Below are positions 1-7,698 of a stretch of DNA of 32,945 nt, in pieces. Below the pieces are notes generated by a model that made no database searches, was not told the origin of the DNA, and saw only the letters and a program-made list of their open reading frames with translations. A program made the position numbers and the translations under genes. Every line of letters begins with the position of its first letter. Position 1 is the stretch's first letter. Source of the stretch: Clostridiales bacterium (GTDB lineage: Bacteria; Bacillota; Clostridia; Christensenellales; Aristaeellaceae); the NCBI GenBank assembly GCA_004557805.1, contig SFFS01000025.1, forward strand, positions 1-32,945. Reading direction: 5' to 3'.

Positions 1-122
1 CAGGAAAATTCTCCCAGCCGCACCGCGTCGATTCCCATCTCGCGCATCAGCTGCGCGTCCGTTTCCCAGCGGCTTTCCGGCCAGTGTTCGGGATAGTAGT
101 CTACGCCGAAAAATGAATTCAT
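1..122 (-). CDS. Beta-galactosidase, GH42 family (N-terminal fragment)
   Basis: Only the first 40 codons lie in the window; the gene runs off the left edge. The start reads MNSFFGVDYYPEHWPESRW and continues with a DAQLMREMGIDAVRLGEF segment. This is the typical opening of GH42 beta-galactosidases, where YYPEHWP and the MREMGxxxVRxGEF stretch form the first strand and helix of the TIM barrel. The predicted role is cytoplasmic removal of beta-linked galactose (or a related sugar) from imported oligosaccharides, since no signal peptide precedes the barrel. Its ATG overlaps the TGA of the upstream glycosidase by four bases (ATGA), which suggests translational coupling in the minus-strand operon. 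The catalytic residues are outside the window, so the exact substrate cannot be judged. Confidence 0.88.
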   Translation of the reverse strand, partial: MNSFFGVDYYPEHWPESRWETDAQLMREMGIDAVRLGEFS

Positions 123-1141
123 AGGCGCTCCTTTTCGTCTGCGTCGAAGGGTTCGGAGGAGGCGACGGTAATCGTTCGGAACTCGTTCCACAGCTCTGCC
201 GCGTCGTCCGGGCGGTGTTCGCGGCACGCGCAATAGAAGTGATAGAGCCTGCCGTTTGCCGTGAGGATGGCGGGCTTATGCGCGTGGATGCTGTCCAGGC
301 TGCCGGGCGCGCCGTATGTCAGGAGCGGCTGCGCCGCCTTTTCCCAGCGCGTCAGGTCTTCGCTGACGGTCAGCCCGTCCTGCGCGTGGCGGCCGTCGTA
401 GCCGTAATAGAACATCAGCCAGCGCTTTCCGTCGCGCAGCATGCAGGGATCGGAAGCAAAGCGGCTGTCCCATCCGCCGGGCGTTACCGGCAGAATGGGG
501 TTCTGCGCGCAGCGCGTCCAGTGAATCATATCCTCCGACACGCACATGCCCGTCTGCTCGATCCAGTTTTCGCCTTCCGTCTTGGCGTTATAGAACAGGC
601 GGAAAAAGCCGCCGTCCCGCACAAGACAGCCCTTGTAAAGCCCGCCGCGCTCCCAGTCCGCGCCACCGCGCCAGGAGAGCACAGGCTGTTCCAGGCGCGT
701 CCAGAGCATCAGATCTTCGTCCTCGCACCAGGCCAGGCCGATTTCCGCGGGGCCCTCCTCATAGCCCGCGCTGGGGTAGGAATGATAGATCATCCAGTAG
801 CGGCCGTTGTATTTTTGCAGCGTGGGCAGCGCGCCGATGGAGTCGTCCGCCTTGAGCATCCAGGTGCCGCTTGCGCCCACGGCGTCCCAGCTGCCGTCGC
901 TTTTTCGCGGCAGGATCACGCCCAGCGTGCGCCAGTCGGTCAGGTTGTCGCTCTGAGCCAGCGCCGTCTGGTAGCCCGTGCCGTCGAAGCCGGTGTACAT
1001 CATCATGAACCGGCCGTTATGATAAAAAACGAACGGCACATCCACGCCGCGCGCGTCGAAACGCCCCGGCACGCCGGAACCGGCCAGCACGGGCCTGCCG
1101 AGCCGGTAGGGAGTGAGATACGGCCGAAAATCCTCGAACAT
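119..1141 (-). CDS. Five-bladed beta-propeller glycoside hydrolase (GH43/GH32-like superfamily)
   Basis: A 340-residue protein with repeated blade motifs: FYHNGRFMMMYTGFDG, KYNGRYWMIYHSY, RDGGFFRLFYNAKT, RDGKRWLMFYYGYDG and ANGRLYHFYCACR. Each is followed by a segment of the form 'seDlxxWxR'. This pattern is typical of the GH43/GH32/GH62/GH130 propeller superfamily. Acidic candidates include Asp29 and Asp34 in the first blade and the Asp of FASDPCMLRDG, but I cannot assign the catalytic set, so the family number stays open. No signal peptide is seen, so it is probably cytoplasmic and acts on imported oligosaccharides with the downstream GH42. The start was chosen at the ATG at 1141, because AGGAGG lies 7 bases upstream; a longer open frame to 1261 overlaps the Gfo/Idh gene and lacks family-like sequence. 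Confidence 0.8.
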   Translation of the reverse strand: MFEDFRPYLTPYRLGRPVLAGSGVPGRFDARGVDVPFVFYHNGRFMMMYTGFDGTGYQTALAQSDNLTDWRTLGVILPRKSDGSWDAVGASGTWMLKADDSIGALPTLQKYNGRYWMIYHSYPSAGYEEGPAEIGLAWCEDEDLMLWTRLEQPVLSWRGGADWERGGLYKGCLVRDGGFFRLFYNAKTEGENWIEQTGMCVSEDMIHWTRCAQNPILPVTPGGWDSRFASDPCMLRDGKRWLMFYYGYDGRHAQDGLTVSEDLTRWEKAAQPLLTYGAPGSLDSIHAHKPAILTANGRLYHFYCACREHRPDDAAELWNEFRTITVASSEPFDADEKERL

Positions 1142-1155
1142 CTGGCGCCTCCTGT

Positions 1156-2310
1156 CTATTCGTATTGCGGGATGTCCACGCCCTCGCCATGGCGCAGCGC
1201 CGACTCGTGCGCGCACAGCCCCGGCGCGTTCCACTGCGCCGCGCGGATCTCGTCGATCCACGGCCTGCGGTTCTCCAGAATGGAAGAGACGAACTCGTGC
1301 ACCATGTACGGGTGCGCCCCGCCGTGGCCGCCGCCGGCCTCGAAGGAATTCTGCGGGTTGGTTTCATCGTAGAATTTGCTCTTGACGGTGAAGCGGCGGA
1401 TCTCCGGCGGCAGAATTTCGCTGTGGTCCGGCAGCGTCTCGCGCTCCCAGACGACCTTCTGCCCGCGCCAGAGCACGCCGTTTTCGTCGTAGTTCTTGCC
1501 GCCCATGGTCAGCACGACCGGTTTTTCCTCCTCTTCAATCTGCTGCCATTCAAAAGTCTTTTTTTCGCCGTATACGTTGAACGATTCGGAGTAGAGTACG
1601 GCGGTTTCGAACAGGCTGCGCGTCACTTCGGCGCTCAGTCCACCACCCAGATCGAACAGCGCCGTTTCTATCGGATAGGGATTATTGTAATTCTTCACCA
1701 GCGTCTTGTCCATCGTGCCGCTGCCGAGACAATGGACGCGCCGGGCCTGGCGGCCGGTCAGCGCCAGCAGCGGGGAGATGGCGTGCGTGCCGTAATGGAA
1801 CGGCGGGAGACCCATCCAGTAGTCGGGCCAGAAGGACATATCCTGATAGTGCGCTCCGCGCAGATATTGGATTTTCCCGAACTCGCCGCGCTCCATCATG
1901 CCGCGGACGAACCAGAAATGGCGCGTATAGACGGAGGTCTCCATCATCATGTAGCGCTTGCCCGTGCGGCGCACCGCGTCGATGATGCGCTGAATGCCTT
2001 CGAGCGTGGTCGCCATGGGCACCGTGCAGGCGCAGTGTTTGCCGCTTTCCAGCACGGCGACCGTCTGCTCCTCATGGAAGGGGATGGGCGTAACCAGGTG
2101 CACGGCGTCGATTTCCGGATCGGCAAGGATTTTGGCGAGACTGGCGCGGCAGTCCGCGATGGAGAATTCTTTCGCGCAGGCGGCGAGCGTCTGCGGATTG
2201 CTGTCGCAAAGGATGAGATGGCCTACGCCCGGATGCATTTTATAAATCGGCGCGAAGGCGGCGCCGAAGCTCAGGCCGACCAGCGCAATGGAAAGCTTTC
2301 CGTCTTTCAT
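1156..2310 (-). CDS. Gfo/Idh/MocA-family NAD(P)-dependent oxidoreductase
   Basis: A 384-residue protein. An N-terminal Rossmann fold begins with IALVGLSFGAAFAPIY (glycine-rich dinucleotide loop) and continues with ILCDSNPQTL, DPEIDAVHLVTPIPFHEEQTV and VLESGKHCAC. The C-terminal half has the family-type alpha/beta sheet with HYGTHAISPLLALTG, which carries the usual catalytic-type histidine. Such enzymes oxidise or reduce sugar, inositol or glycoside hydroxyls with NAD(P). The Lys of the common EKP motif is absent: the segment reads CTVPMATT (about residue 94). The gene sits between the solute-binding protein and two glycosidases and is separated from the former by a terminator at 2345-2382. 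The start at 2310 has GAAAGGA upstream. A catabolic role on a sugar released in this operon is inferred from context; the substrate is unknown. Confidence 0.87.
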   Translation of the reverse strand: MKDGKLSIALVGLSFGAAFAPIYKMHPGVGHLILCDSNPQTLAACAKEFSIADCRASLAKILADPEIDAVHLVTPIPFHEEQTVAVLESGKHCACTVPMATTLEGIQRIIDAVRRTGKRYMMMETSVYTRHFWFVRGMMERGEFGKIQYLRGAHYQDMSFWPDYWMGLPPFHYGTHAISPLLALTGRQARRVHCLGSGTMDKTLVKNYNNPYPIETALFDLGGGLSAEVTRSLFETAVLYSESFNVYGEKKTFEWQQIEEEEKPVVLTMGGKNYDENGVLWRGQKVVWERETLPDHSEILPPEIRRFTVKSKFYDETNPQNSFEAGGGHGGAHPYMVHEFVSSILENRRPWIDEIRAAQWNAPGLCAHESALRHGEGVDIPQYE

Positions 2311-2344
2311 CGTTTTACGATCCTTTCAATGCAGATTTGCCAAG

Positions 2345-2382
2345 CAAAAGAAAAAGAGCGGCAAAAACAGTTTTTGCCGCTC
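2345..2382 (-). terminator. Intrinsic terminator after the solute-binding protein gene
   Basis: Perfect 12-bp inverted repeat (2371-2382 with 2356-2367, loop of 3). On the minus strand it is followed by TTTTTCTTTT. It lies between the solute-binding protein stop and the Gfo/Idh start, with no clear promoter after it, so it probably lowers read-through into the enzyme genes rather than ending the operon fully. Confidence 0.85.
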
Positions 2383-2416
2383 CCGGTCTGCCGAAACGTC
2401 ATGTTGCAGGAGCGCT

Positions 2417-2438
2417 CGCGGGGGCCGGAGCCCCCGCG
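2417..2438 (-). other. GC-rich stem-loop 3' of the solute-binding protein gene
   Basis: CGCGGGGG pairs with CCCCCGCG around a six-base loop (one further C-G pair is possible). It lies between the solute-binding protein stop and the terminator. Such hairpins often protect the 3' end of a highly expressed binding-protein message; that function is inferred. Confidence 0.5.
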
Positions 2439-2472
2439 AATTTGAAGCATTCCCGGCAAGCCGCACGGCGGA

Positions 2473-3999
2473 TCAGTTCAGACCCTCGAGATAGGCGTTG
2501 AACTGCGCCTTGACTTCTTCGTACACCGTGTTCAGGCCGGCGCGCTCGCACTGGCTGTTGAACTCGTTCAGAGAAGCCTGCACGTCGTCCACCAGGCCCA
2601 GCTCGATCATCGGCACGTACTGGCTGCAAACGTCGCTGATCGCGGCCAGCTCGGCCTTGACGGGCGTTTCGTCGAAGATGAAGCCGCTGGAGATTTCGCT
2701 GATAGCGTCAGAGAACAGGGACTTGCGGATTTCGCTCTGCGTCGCGCCCGCTTCGCCCATGATGCGCTCGAGGTTATCGTTCTTCAGGCCCCAGGAGATG
2801 GGGGCGTTGGCGACAGTATAGCCGCTGGAACCGTCGGCGAGGGTGTAGGTGGTGTCGCTGGTGGCGTTGTAGTGGACGCCTTCGATGCCATAGCGGGCGA
2901 GGTCGTAGAGGGCCTTGTCGTTCTTGAGCAGGTCGAGCGCCATCATCGCGCGCTCAAGCTTCTTGGAGGTGGCGGGGAAGGCGAAGCCGTCGCCGGTGTA
3001 CATGCCTTCGGCGTGAACCACGCCCGGGGTTACGTTGACCAGTTCGGCCTTCCATTCCGGATGGCTCGCATCGACGACGTTCTTGATCGATTCGCAGGTG
3101 TCGATGTTCCAGAAGACGGAGGCGGAGGTGCCGTTTTCAAACGCGTCGCGCGGGGAGATGCTGTTGCTGACGGCGTTCTTGCTCCAGAAGCCCATATCGG
3201 CCCAGGCTTTCATCTGCGTGGCGTATTCGAGGTATTCTTCCGTGCCCAGCTGCCAGACGATATCGTCCGCGGTCGGGGTCTTGCCTTCTTCATAGAAGTA
3301 GCCGAAATACTTGTCGAGGCCTGCGAAGGGCAGCATGTTGTAGCGGCTCTGGAAGAGGTTGATGGAAAGGTCCACGCCGTTGCCGGCGGCCGCGTAGGGG
3401 TAAACGCCTTCTTCGTTTTCGGCGACGGCCTTGAAGTAGGCTTCCAGCGTCTCGACACTGTCGACCTTTTCGATGCCGTACTTTTCGCGCAGATCGCCGC
3501 GGATCAGCACCGGAACGGCGTTGTTGATGTAGGCGTTGTTGCGGGCGACCATATAGCACACGCCGTTGATCTTCGCCTGTTCAAAGGCCATGGGGCTCTC
3601 GCAGGCGTAGGTCTGGGGCATATACTTTTCGAGGTTTTCCGTGGTGATCTCCGCGAAAGCGCCCTTGGTGGCTTCCTGGTTGTAGAATGCCCAGGTGGAG
3701 GTGTACATGATGTCGATGTCGGTGCCGCTGGCCAGCAGCAGGGAGTATTTCTGCTCGTAGTCGCTCAGCGGGATGTAGAAGATGGTCAGGGAGGTGTTGA
3801 GCTTTTCTTCCATCAGCGCGTTGATCTGTTCGCTGACAAGCACGCTGTCGGTGGGTTCGTCGCCGATGACGTACATCACGAGCGACTCATGTTTCGAGAC
3901 GTCGTTGCCGTAATATTCGGCAGCGTTTTCCGCGAGACAGCTCGTCGCGCAGAGCACCGCCAGCAGCAGCGCCAGAACCAGGGTGAAGGATTTCTTCAT
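2473..3999 (-). CDS. Extracellular solute-binding protein of an oligosaccharide ABC importer (LplA/YtcQ-like)
   Basis: A 508-residue secreted protein. Residues 1-23 form a Sec signal peptide (MKKSFTLVLALLLAVLCATSCLA). A cysteine is present (ATSC), but the residue at -3 is not the usual Leu, so lipid attachment is uncertain. The mature part carries features of the large family-1 sugar-binding proteins: SLLLASGTDIDIMYTSTWAF near residue 90, and a C-terminal half with EGMYTGDGFAFPATSKKLERAMMALDLL. It delivers an oligosaccharide to the two permeases encoded just upstream in the same operon (order permease, permease, binding protein, as in Lpl/Ytc systems). No ATPase is encoded nearby; systems of this class commonly share a MsmK-type ATPase encoded elsewhere. 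An AGGAGG-type site lies about 8 bases before the ATG. The ligand cannot be read from sequence. Confidence 0.92.
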   Translation of the reverse strand: MKKSFTLVLALLLAVLCATSCLAENAAEYYGNDVSKHESLVMYVIGDEPTDSVLVSEQINALMEEKLNTSLTIFYIPLSDYEQKYSLLLASGTDIDIMYTSTWAFYNQEATKGAFAEITTENLEKYMPQTYACESPMAFEQAKINGVCYMVARNNAYINNAVPVLIRGDLREKYGIEKVDSVETLEAYFKAVAENEEGVYPYAAAGNGVDLSINLFQSRYNMLPFAGLDKYFGYFYEEGKTPTADDIVWQLGTEEYLEYATQMKAWADMGFWSKNAVSNSISPRDAFENGTSASVFWNIDTCESIKNVVDASHPEWKAELVNVTPGVVHAEGMYTGDGFAFPATSKKLERAMMALDLLKNDKALYDLARYGIEGVHYNATSDTTYTLADGSSGYTVANAPISWGLKNDNLERIMGEAGATQSEIRKSLFSDAISEISSGFIFDETPVKAELAAISDVCSQYVPMIELGLVDDVQASLNEFNSQCERAGLNTVYEEVKAQFNAYLEGLN

Positions 4000-4052
4000 A
4001 AGAATAACCTCCTGAATAATATATGATTTACGCCCCTTCGGGCATAATCATC

Positions 4053-4943
4053 TCAGCCTTTGACCGACCCGACGGTCAATCCCTTGACAAAGAACCGCTG
4101 CACGAACGGATACAGGAAGATGATCGGGCCGATGACGACGATGGTCAGCGCCATCTTCGTCGATTCGATCGGAATGCTCGAGGCCGCGACGGATGTTGAG
4201 GACGCGATTTCGCGCATGGCCTGGATGCTGCCGAGCATCTGATAGAGCATGTATTGCAGGGAGTACAGGTTCTTCGTATCGATGAAGAGCATGCACATGT
4301 ACCAGTCGTTCCAGTATTGCAGCGCGGTGAACATCGCGATGGTGGCGACGACCGGCGTGGAGAGCGGGAAGATGATCTTGCGGAAGATCAGGAAATCGCC
4401 CGCGCCGTCGATCTTCGCCGATTCGATGATTTCAAACGGCAGGCCGTTCATGAAGCCCTTGACGAGCAGGATGTTCCATACGGAAACGAGCACCGGGATA
4501 ATCATCGCCCAGACGGTGTTTTTCAGGCGCAGCGTTTTTACGCACAGGATATACCAGGGCACGAGCCCGCCGGAAAACAGCGTAGTAAAGAAGAAATAGA
4601 ACGAGAAAATATTGCGCCAGCGGAAATCTCTGCGCGAGAGGACGTAGCCCGTCATGGTGTTGATGAACACGCTCAGCAGGGTTCCCACGACGGTGACGAA
4701 AATCGTCACGCCGTAGGCGTTGAGAATTCTGGCCGGATTGCGAAAGACGATGCCGTACGCCTCCGTGGAAAATTCGCGCGGCCAGAGGTTGTAGCCGTAG
4801 CGGATGATGCTGCTTTCGCTCGTGAGCGACGAGGCGATAATCAGCAGGAACGGGATCAGGCAAATCAGCGCGAACAGGCCGATCAGCGGAAAGGCCAGGC
4901 AGCGGAACGTCCGAACGTCCGAGGTGTTTTCCTTACGATTCAT
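4053..4943 (-). CDS. Carbohydrate ABC transporter permease (LplC/YtcP-like)
   Basis: A 296-residue membrane protein with about six hydrophobic segments, the first at residues 15-40. The cytoplasmic EAA loop that contacts the ATPase is at about residues 170-197 (FEIIESAKIDGAGDFLIF, then KIIFPLSTP). The C-terminus reads FVQRFFVKGLTVGSVKG, characteristic of the second permease of LplABC-type importers. It follows the other permease by about 20 bases and precedes the solute-binding protein by about 50 bases, so the three form one transport unit. GGGAGG lies somewhat far (12 bases) from the ATG chosen here. The substrate is probably an oligosaccharide cleaved by the downstream glycosidases (inference). 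Confidence 0.93.
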   Translation of the reverse strand: MNRKENTSDVRTFRCLAFPLIGLFALICLIPFLLIIASSLTSESSIIRYGYNLWPREFSTEAYGIVFRNPARILNAYGVTIFVTVVGTLLSVFINTMTGYVLSRRDFRWRNIFSFYFFFTTLFSGGLVPWYILCVKTLRLKNTVWAMIIPVLVSVWNILLVKGFMNGLPFEIIESAKIDGAGDFLIFRKIIFPLSTPVVATIAMFTALQYWNDWYMCMLFIDTKNLYSLQYMLYQMLGSIQAMREIASSTSVAASSIPIESTKMALTIVVIGPIIFLYPFVQRFFVKGLTVGSVKG

Positions 4944-4962
4944 AGCGCGTTGCCGCCTCCCT

Positions 4963-5910
4963 TCAAAACAGCGCGTAGTCGGTGTTGATTCTGCGCACGG
5001 CGGTGTTGACGACCATGATCGTCACAAAGCACAGCACCGACTGATACAGGCCCGCCGCGGCGGCCATGCCCGTATCGGACGACTGAATGAGCGCACGGAA
5101 AACGAAAGTGTCGATGACGTCGGTGGCGTTATAGAGCGCGCCGTTTTTGCTGATGAGCTGATAGAACAGGTCGAAGTTGCCGCGGAAAATTTTGCTTACA
5201 TCGAGCAGAACGAGCGTAATCATCGTGGGACGGATGGACGGAAGCGTTACGTTCCGGATGCGCTGGAACACGTTCGCGCCGTCGATTTCGGCCGCTTCGT
5301 AGAGATGATCGTCGATGCCGGTGACCGCCGCGAGATAGACGACCGTCGCGTAGCCGACGCTTTTCCAGGCGTTGAAGAGAAGGATCAGCCACGGCCACGC
5401 GCCCGGCGTGCCGTAGAGGTTGACCGGCTCGCCGCCGAAGAAGCGGATCATGCCGTTGAGCATGCCGTTTTCATAGTTGAAGAGGTTATAGGCGATAGAG
5501 CCGACGATGACCCAGCCGACGAAGTACGGAAGGAAGAGCACCGACTGCGTGAAGCTGCGCAGGAGCTTGCTCCGCATTTCGTTGAGGATGATCGCGAAGG
5601 CCACGGCCAGAGAGGTGTTCACCGCGATAAACGCGAGATTGTACAGGAACGTGTTGCGCGTGACCATCCATGCCTTGCCCGAAAGAAAAAAGAAACGGAA
5701 GTTATCGAACGCGCCCTTCGTCCACGGGCTGCCCCAGATGCCGTCGGCGTAGCGGTAGCGCTTGAAGGCCAGCACGACGCCGCTCATGGGAAGATATGCG
5801 AAAATAAAAATGATGACGATTGCAGGAAGCAGCATCATCAGCAGCGTGCGATATTGCGAAAGCTCCCGCCAGAAGGAGCGCCGCTTGCCTTTCTTGATTG
5901 AATCGGTCAC
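4963..5910 (-). CDS. Carbohydrate ABC transporter permease (LplB/YteP-like)
   Basis: A 315-residue membrane protein, first gene of the minus-strand operon. A cytoplasmic N-terminus rich in Lys/Arg is followed by transmembrane segments starting at about residue 22 (TLLMMLLPAIVIIFIFAYLP). The EAA loop is at about residues 204-228 (YEAAEIDGANVFQRIRNVTL, then PSIRPT). This is the first permease of LplABC-type systems. The start is a GTG at 5910, supported by GGGAGG 8 bases upstream. It is divergent from the response regulator gene at 6114, so the roughly 200-bp gap between them is the natural place for control by that regulator (inference). Confidence 0.93.
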   Translation of the reverse strand: MTDSIKKGKRRSFWRELSQYRTLLMMLLPAIVIIFIFAYLPMSGVVLAFKRYRYADGIWGSPWTKGAFDNFRFFFLSGKAWMVTRNTFLYNLAFIAVNTSLAVAFAIILNEMRSKLLRSFTQSVLFLPYFVGWVIVGSIAYNLFNYENGMLNGMIRFFGGEPVNLYGTPGAWPWLILLFNAWKSVGYATVVYLAAVTGIDDHLYEAAEIDGANVFQRIRNVTLPSIRPTMITLVLLDVSKIFRGNFDLFYQLISKNGALYNATDVIDTFVFRALIQSSDTGMAAAAGLYQSVLCFVTIMVVNTAVRRINTDYALF

Positions 5911-5949
5911 GGAAAGAACCTCCCTTACAGGCGTTGTTCATGCATATTC

Positions 5950-5979
5950 AGCATAACAAAGCAAACAATATTGTGTAAA
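5950..5979 (-). promoter_or_regulatory. Candidate sigma-A promoter of the oligosaccharide importer operon
   Basis: On the minus strand TTTACA (5979-5974) and TATGCT (5955-5950) are 18 bases apart, about 40 bases before the GTG start of the first permease. The -10 match is moderate. The surrounding 5930-6010 stretch is clearly more A+T-rich than the genes. Confidence 0.45.
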
Positions 5980-6021
5980 TAGGCTATTTCTTTTTTCATA
6001 TGCATTTCCTTGAATGATAAG

Positions 6022-6050
6022 CTGACAAAAAAGGAAGAAAAACTTATGAG
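6022..6050 (+). promoter_or_regulatory. Candidate promoter of the response regulator operon
   Basis: CTGACA at 6022-6027 and TATGAG at 6045-6050 are separated by 17 bases, about 64 bases before the ATG at 6114. The -35 is good and the -10 weak, which would suit a promoter that needs an activator. Confidence 0.35.
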
Positions 6051-6113
6051 TCGAATAACAAACGCCAGCTGAAACCGTATACAGAACAGCCGCTTTTCCG
6101 GCCGAGGGAGGGG

Positions 6114-7697
6114 ATGCAAATCAAACTGCTGATCGTGGAGGACGAGGCGCTGACGCGCGAAAGCCTGGAGCGCGTCGTTTCCGGCTCGCGCCTGAAGGAC
6201 TGCTTCGACGAAATCCTTACCGCCGCCGACGGCGAAGAAGGGCTGCGCATGGCGCGCCGGCAGCGCCCCGACATCGTGCTGACGGACGTGCGGATGCCCC
6301 GCCTGCGCGGGGATCTGATGGCGCTGGAGATTCGCAAGGAGCTGCCCGACACGTGCATCATCTTCATGAGCGGCTATTCCGATAAGGAGTATCTTCTCTC
6401 CGCCGTGAAGGTCAACGCGGCCGATTACATCGAAAAACCGCTGGATATTTCGGAGCTCCTGCAGGCGCTTGAAAAGGCCGCCGTCCGCAGCCGGCGGCGC
6501 ATGCAGGAATCGCGCGATACTTCGATCAATCAGCGCAGGCTGAACCTGTCGCTGCCGGCGCTCAGGCGCCTTCTGGCGCAGCAGCTCACCGCAGAGCCCG
6601 CCGACGCGCAGCTGCGGCGGGAACAGCTGTGGAGCGTCTCGCCCGAATTTCTGGAGCCGGGCTGGTTTCTGACGCTTGAGATCCGGCTCGTTTCCCCTGC
6701 GGGGAAAGATACGGCCGGCGAGGCGGAAAGCCTGGGGCAGCTGCTGGAATCGATGACCGGCCGCTTTGCCGCGGCGCTCGTGGGGCGGCTCGATTCCGGA
6801 AGGCTCGTCGCACAGATGCTGTGCGGGCGCGGCGAACGCGAAAAGCTGACGGCTGAAGCGGTGCGCTGGTGCTGCTGGGTCCGCGATACGCTCGGACAGC
6901 GGTATAGCTTCCAGATGTTCGTGGGCGAAATGGTCGATTCGGCGGAGAAACTGTATCTGTCACATCGAAGCCTTGCGCCGCTGCTCGAACGCGCGTTCTT
7001 TGCGCGGCCGGGGAGCGTGCAGTTCGCATGGACGAAGGCGCAGCGCGAGCAGGAACCCGGCGAAACGCTGGAGGGGCTGGTGGAGGAAATTCTGGCGCCT
7101 TTGCGCCAGTATGATAAAAATGGCGTCGAAAACGGCGTATACCGGCTGGAACGCTTTCTGCGCGGCGGCTGGAACGCGGCGGAGGAGGAGACCCGGGCGG
7201 CCTACGAAACGCTTGCGGCGCAGATCGGCGCTGAGAGCGAGCGCATCGGCGCGAACGCCGAGCCGGGGCTGGCGGCGGCTGCGCGCACCGCGCCGTGCCT
7301 GCTCTATTTGCAGGAGGCGTTCAACGCCGCGCTGAACCGGCTCTTTTCACAGTGGCCCGACCGGGGAGACGTGCCGGTGCTGGCGCTGCGTCTGGATAAA
7401 TATTTGCAGGAGAACTATGCGTCCAGCCAGCTTTCGCTGCATGAGCTGGCGCTGCGGTTCAAGGCGTCGGAGTCGTATCTGTGCGTGATGTATCGAAAAA
7501 CCTACGGCACCACCATCAACCGGCGCATTACCGCGCTGCGCATGCGGCAGGCGCAGCGGCTGCTGCGCGAAAGCGACGCGCTGATCAAGGAGATCGCCCG
7601 CAGCGTAGGCTACGCCGACTGCAACAGCTTCATCCGGCTGTTCAAGCGCCAGACGGGCATGACCCCGCAGGAATACCGTGAGAAGGGAGCGCCGTGA
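6114..7697 (+). CDS. Response regulator with REC and AraC-type DNA-binding domains (YesN-like)
   Basis: A 527-residue regulator. The N-terminal receiver domain has acidic residues Glu9/Asp10, the phospho-acceptor Asp58 in DIVLTDVRMPRLRG and the conserved Lys108 in YIEKPLD. A linker of roughly 300 residues has no motif I recognise. The last ~105 residues are an AraC/XylS double helix-turn-helix, with SLHELALRFKASESYLCVMY and EIARSVGYADCNSFIRLFKR, then TGMTPQEYR. The gene lies directly upstream of a YesM-like histidine kinase, with the kinase ATG one base after its TGA. The pair is divergent from the oligosaccharide importer operon, the usual arrangement for YesMN-type control of glycan genes. 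The start at 6114 is preceded by GAGGGAGG. Confidence 0.93.
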   Translation: MQIKLLIVEDEALTRESLERVVSGSRLKDCFDEILTAADGEEGLRMARRQRPDIVLTDVRMPRLRGDLMALEIRKELPDTCIIFMSGYSDKEYLLSAVKVNAADYIEKPLDISELLQALEKAAVRSRRRMQESRDTSINQRRLNLSLPALRRLLAQQLTAEPADAQLRREQLWSVSPEFLEPGWFLTLEIRLVSPAGKDTAGEAESLGQLLESMTGRFAAALVGRLDSGRLVAQMLCGRGEREKLTAEAVRWCCWVRDTLGQRYSFQMFVGEMVDSAEKLYLSHRSLAPLLERAFFARPGSVQFAWTKAQREQEPGETLEGLVEEILAPLRQYDKNGVENGVYRLERFLRGGWNAAEEETRAAYETLAAQIGAESERIGANAEPGLAAAARTAPCLLYLQEAFNAALNRLFSQWPDRGDVPVLALRLDKYLQENYASSQLSLHELALRFKASESYLCVMYRKTYGTTINRRITALRMRQAQRLLRESDALIKEIARSVGYADCNSFIRLFKRQTGMTPQEYREKGAP

Positions 7698-7698
7698 A

